Assembly: GCA_018982785.1 (NCBI GenBank)
Contig: JAHHEN010000007.1
Location: forward strand, 208,501-272,500
Source of the DNA: Enterococcus innesii
Lineage (GTDB): Bacteria; Bacillota; Bacilli; Lactobacillales; Enterococcaceae
Length of the DNA stretch: 64,000 nt
Direction: 5' to 3'
Shown in pieces: positions 59,656 to 64,000 of the stretch (the stretch's first letter is position 1; each line of letters starts with the position of its first letter). A program made the position numbers and the translations under genes. Under the pieces are notes generated by a model. It saw nothing but the letters and a program-made list of their open reading frames with translations. It was not told the DNA's origin and made no database searches.

Positions 59656-60987
59656 TTAGTTTACGCGTACCGCGAAATCTGGTGAGTAATAAGAGTAACT
59701 GCTGACAGAAACACTTTGACCAGGTGTTGGTGCATGAATGTATTGTCCGTTACCCATAGCGATCGCCACGTGATGCGTGCTTCCACGGCTACCCCAGAAT
59801 AACAGGTCGCCAGCTTTTGCTTCGTTGATCGAAATCACCGTACCGGAAAATTCTTGTGCGTACGTTACCCGTGGTAATGAGATGCCAACTTTAGCAAATA
59901 CATATTGTGTAAAGCCAGAACAGTCAAAGCCATCTGGTGTCGTACCACCCCAAACATAAGGGGTACCAATGTATTTCATTGCTTCTGCTACGATTGCTGA
60001 ACCGTTGACCGTTTGTGCGGGTGCAGGAGTATTGCTTGCACCATTGCCGCTATTGTTCGATCCTTGGTTGTTATTGCTATTGTTATTGTTGGCAGGAGTC
60101 GATGGTGTCGTATTTGTTGAACCGCCACCTTGTGATGAACTGCCTTGCGTAGTATCAGTCGTCGTACTAGAATTTGTTGTTGAGTTTGATGTCGTTGAAT
60201 TCGACGTTGAAGACTCGCTTGATGCTGCTTCCTGAGTAGCTGCTTCTTGTGCTGCTTGTTCACGAGCTGCTGCCGCCGCCGCTTCTTCTGCAGCGATGCG
60301 TGCTTGTTCTGCTTCGTATTCTTCTTTTTGTTTTTCTAAATCAGCTTTTTCATCTTCTTTCGATGCTTGTTGAACAGCCAATTCCGCTTGCAAAACATTT
60401 AAATCAGCTTGTTTGGCTTGTAGATCCCCTAATTGTGTTTCTAATTCAAATTGGTTCGCTGCGATTTCTGCCAATTTATCGTCGTTTTCCGCTTTTTTCG
60501 CTTCAACCGCTTCTTGGTCTGCTTTTTGTTGATCTACAAGATCTTTGTTAGCATTGACGATCGTTGTCATTGCTTGCACACGACCAATGGCATCGGTTAA
60601 AGAGTCAGCTTCTAATACTGCATCAATAAAGTTTGTGCTTTGACCGTTGACTTGAACGTCACGGGCTTGTTTTTGGATCGCTTCTTCACGCTTTTCGATT
60701 CTGACTTTCAAATCGGCAATTTCTTGCTTCAACTTTTCAGAATCCGCACGCAAATCCCCTTGTTGTTGCAACAAAGTTTGGGCTTTTTCATTGATTGCAG
60801 CCACGTCGCTTTCAAGTGCTGCTACTTGTGACTGGATGCTCGCTTGCTGGTTTTGCAAGTCAGAGATTTCTTGATTTTTTTCTTCAATTTTATTGTCAAA
60901 ATCTGATGCAAAGACAAGTGTCGGTGCTGCTGCAGAAGTAAGAACAATTGAACTTACTAACAAGAAAGATAAAATTCGCTTTTTCAC
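59656..60987 (-). CDS. sagA: SagA-like secreted NlpC/P60 peptidoglycan hydrolase
   Basis: 443 aa. Signal peptide (MKKRILSFLLVSSIVLTSAAA...VFA), long coiled coil rich in Gln/Glu/Lys/Ala to ~240, a Ser/Thr/Asn/Gly linker to ~325, then an NlpC/P60 domain. The catalytic Cys is in GFDCSGFTQYVF, His in STHHVAIAMG, and a third polar residue in YIHAPT. E. faecium SagA is a D,L-endopeptidase that releases muropeptides sensed by NOD2, and it also sits downstream of mreCD. A WalR-like box lies upstream. Confidence 0.9.
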   Translation of the reverse strand: MKKRILSFLLVSSIVLTSAAAPTLVFASDFDNKIEEKNQEISDLQNQQASIQSQVAALESDVAAINEKAQTLLQQQGDLRADSEKLKQEIADLKVRIEKREEAIQKQARDVQVNGQSTNFIDAVLEADSLTDAIGRVQAMTTIVNANKDLVDQQKADQEAVEAKKAENDDKLAEIAANQFELETQLGDLQAKQADLNVLQAELAVQQASKEDEKADLEKQKEEYEAEQARIAAEEAAAAAAREQAAQEAATQEAASSESSTSNSTTSNSTTNSSTTTDTTQGSSSQGGGSTNTTPSTPANNNNSNNNQGSNNSGNGASNTPAPAQTVNGSAIVAEAMKYIGTPYVWGGTTPDGFDCSGFTQYVFAKVGISLPRVTYAQEFSGTVISINEAKAGDLLFWGSRGSTHHVAIAMGNGQYIHAPTPGQSVSVSSYSYYSPDFAVRVN

Positions 60988-61113
60988 TCTTCATTCCTCC
61001 GGCTGTTGCTTCCCCTAATATGGTTTTTTTATGTATAAATACTTAAGAATACCTAAAGTCCTTCACGATAGTGTGATTGTAACACAGCCGTATGTCAGAG
61101 AGATAAAAGGAAT

Positions 61114-61130
61114 ATTACAAAAACATTTCA
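61114..61130 (-). promoter_or_regulatory. WalR-like box upstream of sagA
   Basis: Minus-strand TGAAAT-GTTTT-TGTAAT matches TGTWAH-N5-TGTWAH with one mismatch. WalRK controls many cell-wall hydrolase genes. Confidence 0.5.
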
Positions 61131-61159
61131 ATCGCTGTTATTTTTATACCGTCAAACGC

Positions 61160-61196
61160 AAAAAAAATGAAGCTATTCGTCTTTGAATAGCTTCAT
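61160..61196 (-). terminator. mreD terminator overlapping its stop codon
   Basis: Perfect 12-bp stem ATGAAGCTATTC / GAATAGCTTCAT, 6-base loop, T7. The stem contains the mreD stop. Confidence 0.92.
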
Positions 61197-61681
61197 GAAT
61201 GGAACGACTAAAAGGATAAACAAAATGATGTTCAATAAAAGCGTTGGTGCTAAAAAGCGGGAAACAAAGAATGACGTGCTAACTGATGCGATCTTAAATA
61301 GCAACTGGACGCCCAACGTCACAACTTCTAAGCTGGTAACAAAGATGATCATTCCGAAAAACATGGTAAATACATTTTGATAAAGCGTATTTTTCAAAAT
61401 GTACATGATCCACACGATCAGAGGAAACGCCACCGTGTAGATGCCGATCACACCGACATAATACACGTCATAAAGGCAGCCGATCACCAGCGCCGTGGTA
61501 ATCAAAAAGTTTTTCGGCAAATACTTTGCGCCACACAAAAGGGCGATCAGCAAAAGATGGGCACTGGCGATATAATTGTCTTGGGTCCATTTTTCCAAAA
61601 ACGCGTCAGTTGTCCATCTGCCAACATCATCAAAAAGAAGACGCCCGCTGCCAGGTATTTGATGTAGTCATGCTTTTTCAT
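61173..61681 (-). CDS. mreD: Rod shape-determining protein MreD, one homopolymer frameshift
   Basis: Membrane protein of the elongasome with five or six helices. The true start is ATG 61681 (MKKHDYIKYLAAGVFFLMM), preceded by GAGGA; this frame breaks after LTRF. One T added in the mRNA at the A5 run 61597-61601 continues it as LEKWTQDNYIASAHLL. About 169 aa repaired. The mreC stop is two bases upstream, so they are coupled. Confidence 0.88.
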
Positions 61682-61683
61682 GG

Positions 61684-62541
61684 CTATTCCTCACCTGCCA
61701 AGCGTTTGATAATCGTTACTGCTTGAATATCATACATTTGGGCATACGGTTTTACAAATACTTGGGTATCAAGACCAAACTCATCTTTGGTGGTACGGAT
61801 CACTGTTCCGATCGCTAAATCGGCGGGCGAGTTTCCTCCTAATCCAGAGGTCTGCACGACATCGCCTTCCTTCAGCTCATTGTCCCCCGTCAATTGGGTA
61901 ATGACTAAGGAACGTTCTTTTTGATCGTAACTACTTAGGATCCCAAAATTTGACCCATCTTCGCCGCTGATTCGAACCGGATAGTGGTTGGAATTCTGGT
62001 TTTCAGAAGTCAAAAGTTCAATTTTAGAAGAAGCTGCATTGACCTCAATGACACGACCAATCAAGCCTTTTTGCGACATGACTGCCATGTTGACCTCAAC
62101 GCCGTCTCTTGAGCCTCGATCCACGATCAGCATATCTTGCCAAGTATCCGGTGACCGATTGATGACATTGGCGGAGATCCGCTCATAATTCGTCAAGGTT
62201 GCGTTCAGCTCTAGCTCTTCTTTCAAGGCATCGATTTCTCTTTGCGCATTGTCCTTCGCTTGTTCCAATTCATCAAAACTGTCCAACTTCTCTTTTAAAC
62301 GTTCATTTTCTTCATAGGTCACAAACAAATTTTTGACTGAATTGGCACCATTTTCGATCCAACGAAAAGGAGCGGTAATCACTTTATCGATAAAGCCAAC
62401 GGAGTCATTGACCGTAGATTGCACGGCATTGGTGGAGTTTCCCGCTGCTCGGCGGGCGATCGTCACGCTTAATACCGTGACAACTAAAATCACAATAATC
62501 AATGTGATGATAATATTTTTATTAGGATTAAACTTTTTCAC
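61684..62541 (-). CDS. mreC: Cell shape-determining protein MreC
   Basis: 285 aa. N-terminal cytoplasmic tail, one membrane helix (IIITLIIVILVVTVLSV), a coiled coil (about 70-115), then two beta-barrel halves with VDRGSRDGV and GDVVQTSGLGG. Directs peptidoglycan synthesis with MreD and PBPs. GTG start with GAGGTG 5 bases upstream. Confidence 0.94.
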   Translation of the reverse strand: MKKFNPNKNIIITLIIVILVVTVLSVTIARRAAGNSTNAVQSTVNDSVGFIDKVITAPFRWIENGANSVKNLFVTYEENERLKEKLDSFDELEQAKDNAQREIDALKEELELNATLTNYERISANVINRSPDTWQDMLIVDRGSRDGVEVNMAVMSQKGLIGRVIEVNAASSKIELLTSENQNSNHYPVRISGEDGSNFGILSSYDQKERSLVITQLTGDNELKEGDVVQTSGLGGNSPADLAIGTVIRTTKDEFGLDTQVFVKPYAQMYDIQAVTIIKRLAGEE

Positions 62542-62576
62542 AAAGACACCTCAAATAATTCCAAACTGTAGTTCCA

Positions 62577-62582
62577 ATTTTA
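62577..62582 (-). promoter_or_regulatory. Probable mreC extended -10
   Basis: Minus-strand TGGTAAAAT, ~35 bases before mreC; -35 weak. Confidence 0.4.
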
Positions 62583-62660
62583 CCATTAATGCCCTGCAAA
62601 CAAAAGCTAAGTTGTCCGTCTTAATGTTTTTTTTGTAATTAAGTTTCTGAAATTTTCAAC

Positions 62661-62685
62661 AAAAAAAAGAGACGTTCCGTCTCTT
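62661..62685 (-). terminator. thiN terminator
   Basis: AAGAGACG / CGTCTCTT stem with 3-base loop, then T-run on the minus strand. Confidence 0.87.
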
Positions 62686-63316
62686 AATCACAACTTTGAA
62701 TGACTGCTATCATCCCGCTGCTAAAGGAAAAACCTGCTGTTTGTGTCAGAAATTCATTGCTGGCATATGAAGTTGGGTACGGTACTTGGACGTTTTCTAA
62801 TAAATACTTGCTACCTGTTAACGTCAAATCTGTTACCGGCGTCAAACAGCAATACGCCAAATACTGCATTCCGAGTTCTTTTTCCAGTTGATAGGTGCCT
62901 GGTAAAAAGAACTGAACAACATTTTGACGATCTAAAAAACGCAGATTTGGGGCAAATGGACGAAACCGATCTTCTAAGGGCAGCCATAGATTGGCTAAAA
63001 GATGGTCGAGACGTCCCCCTGTTGCACCAATCAAGTCGATTTGCGCTTCTGGATAGCGGCGCAACGTCTCCACCAATGCCAATTGGGTATCTGTATCATC
63101 TTTTTCAGCAGGGGCTTGAATCACTGTCCTAACTTGTTGTTTGACCGCTTGCAGTTCTGCTACGGTCAGGGAGTCGAAATCACCGATTGCCAGATCGACT
63201 GGCCGTTGGTGCTGAAGCAAAAACAGGGCCCCGCGATCAATTCCAATGTATTTATCATACGCCATCAACTGTGGCCAATTTTCAGGGCGCCCACCTGCTG
63301 CTAACAAAATCTTCAT
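62684..63316 (-). CDS. thiN: Thiamine diphosphokinase
   Basis: Transfers pyrophosphate from ATP to thiamine to make TPP. 210 aa. YIGIDRGALFLL, IGDFDSL, KDDTDTQLAL and GATGGRLDH are the ThiN motifs. Directly follows rpe. Functionally linked to thiT at 39.4 kb, whose riboswitch senses its product. Confidence 0.95.
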   Translation of the reverse strand: MKILLAAGGRPENWPQLMAYDKYIGIDRGALFLLQHQRPVDLAIGDFDSLTVAELQAVKQQVRTVIQAPAEKDDTDTQLALVETLRRYPEAQIDLIGATGGRLDHLLANLWLPLEDRFRPFAPNLRFLDRQNVVQFFLPGTYQLEKELGMQYLAYCCLTPVTDLTLTGSKYLLENVQVPYPTSYASNEFLTQTAGFSFSSGMIAVIQSCD

Positions 63317-63970
63317 TTATTGCAAAGCTTCTTTCAAGGCTCTGATTTGTGCTGCAGGTTCATCGGCATCGTAAATATAGCTTCCTGCTACGAAAACATT
63401 TGCACCTGCTTCCAGACAACGTTTGGCTGTCTCAGGAACGATCCCGCCATCTACCTCGATATCATAATGATAGCCTTTTTCTTCTTTTAAAGCAGCCAGC
63501 GCCGCAATTTTTTCCAGTGATTCTTCAATAAAGGATTGCCCACCAAACCCTGGATTGACCGTCATAACTAACACTTGATCACACATGGATAAAACATGTT
63601 CAATGGCTGAAACTGGTGTGCCTGGGTTGATGACGATTTCTGCTTTGACATTTTCTGCCACAATCATTTGGATCGCACGATGGATATGAGGTGTTGCTTC
63701 TGCGTGGATACCAATGATATCTGCTCCAGCTTCTGCGAAGGCATGGATATACTTTTCTGGCTCGGTGATCATTAGGTGAACATCCAACGGCAGTTTGGTA
63801 ACTGGGCGAATCGCTTTAACGATGTTTGGGCCTAAGGTAATATTAGGGACGAAATGACCGTCCATCACGTCTACGTGAATGTAATCTGCGCCATGGCGCT
63901 CTACCAGCTCAATGTCTCTTTGAAGATTTGCAAAATCGGCACTTAAAATAGATGGTGCTAGTTTCATCAT
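63317..63970 (-). CDS. rpe: Ribulose-phosphate 3-epimerase
   Basis: Interconverts ribulose 5-phosphate and xylulose 5-phosphate. 217 aa TIM barrel: LAPSILSADFANL, HVDVMDGHFVPN, LDVHLMI, MTVNPGFGGQSF, EVDGGI with all metal ligands. GAGGG lies 6 bases before the ATG. Usually part of prkC-rsgA-rpe-thiN; here separated from prkC by ~36 kb. Confidence 0.97.
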   Translation of the reverse strand: MMKLAPSILSADFANLQRDIELVERHGADYIHVDVMDGHFVPNITLGPNIVKAIRPVTKLPLDVHLMITEPEKYIHAFAEAGADIIGIHAEATPHIHRAIQMIVAENVKAEIVINPGTPVSAIEHVLSMCDQVLVMTVNPGFGGQSFIEESLEKIAALAALKEEKGYHYDIEVDGGIVPETAKRCLEAGANVFVAGSYIYDADEPAAQIRALKEALQ

Positions 63971-64000
63971 GCTTTTCCCTCACTTTTTCTTCTTTTTATA

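Overview
This 64 kb window comes from the chromosome of a low-GC Gram-positive coccus, most likely an Enterococcus close to but not obviously E. faecalis or E. faecium. The reasons are the RpoB/RpoC sequences with TTG starts, a cAD1/PplA-type lipoprotein beside a type II NADH dehydrogenase, a SagA-like secreted hydrolase downstream of mreCD, an IreK/PrkC-type PASTA kinase, and the paired mannitol PTS clusters. No rRNA, tRNA, CRISPR array, insertion sequence or prophage was recognised. Almost everything is core chromosome, and most genes lie on the minus strand.

Layout. 1-9.2 kb: the 3' part of an Mga-like regulator (+), then rpoB-rpoC (-) with a consensus promoter. 9.2-10.1 kb: birA (+). 10.4-18.1 kb: a complete flavin-based extracellular electron transfer (EET) locus, namely dmkA and apbE/fmnB (-), pplA (-), and divergently ndh2, eetA, eetB, dmkB (+). 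DmkA/DmkB would make a dedicated demethylmenaquinone, Ndh2 would reduce it with NADH, EetA/EetB would pass electrons across the membrane, and ApbE would flavinylate the surface lipoprotein PplA. 18.2-25.1 kb: glutathione reductase (holding a dense cluster of DnaA boxes), two U32 proteins for tRNA hydroxylation, and the ctsR-clpC stress operon. 25.3-33.2 kb: priA-def-fmt-rsmB-stp-prkC. 33.4-39.9 kb: rpoZ, gmk, yicC and neighbours, a patatin-like protein, a class A sortase, and thiT under a TPP riboswitch. 40.3-46.3 kb: prs, glmU, purR (PurBox) and the zinc ABC transporter znuABC (Zur box). 46.6-51.5 kb: small and hypothetical genes, ispE, hsp20 and a DJ-1/PfpI protein. 51.7-59.5 kb: two mannitol PTS clusters around the activator gene mtlR. 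59.7-64 kb: sagA-like hydrolase, mreD, mreC, thiN and rpe.

Sequence quality. Twelve single-base losses, nearly all inside homopolymer runs, interrupt eleven genes: pplA, clpC (twice), prkC, srtA, an unknown gene at 38.5 kb, znuB, ispE, a HicB-like gene at 51.3 kb, mtlD, a second mtlA, and mreD. In every case restoring one base gives an intact family member. Several of these genes are normally essential, so I read this as under-called homopolymers in the assembly rather than mass gene decay. I annotate the genes across the shifts.

Best leads: the EET locus with a perfect 10-bp-arm operator in the ndh2 promoter, a PplA signal peptide that may be a pheromone precursor, the DnaA-box cluster inside gor, two parS-like sites, the degenerate second IIB domain in both mannitol permeases, and the thiT riboswitch with a visible anti-Shine-Dalgarno switch.
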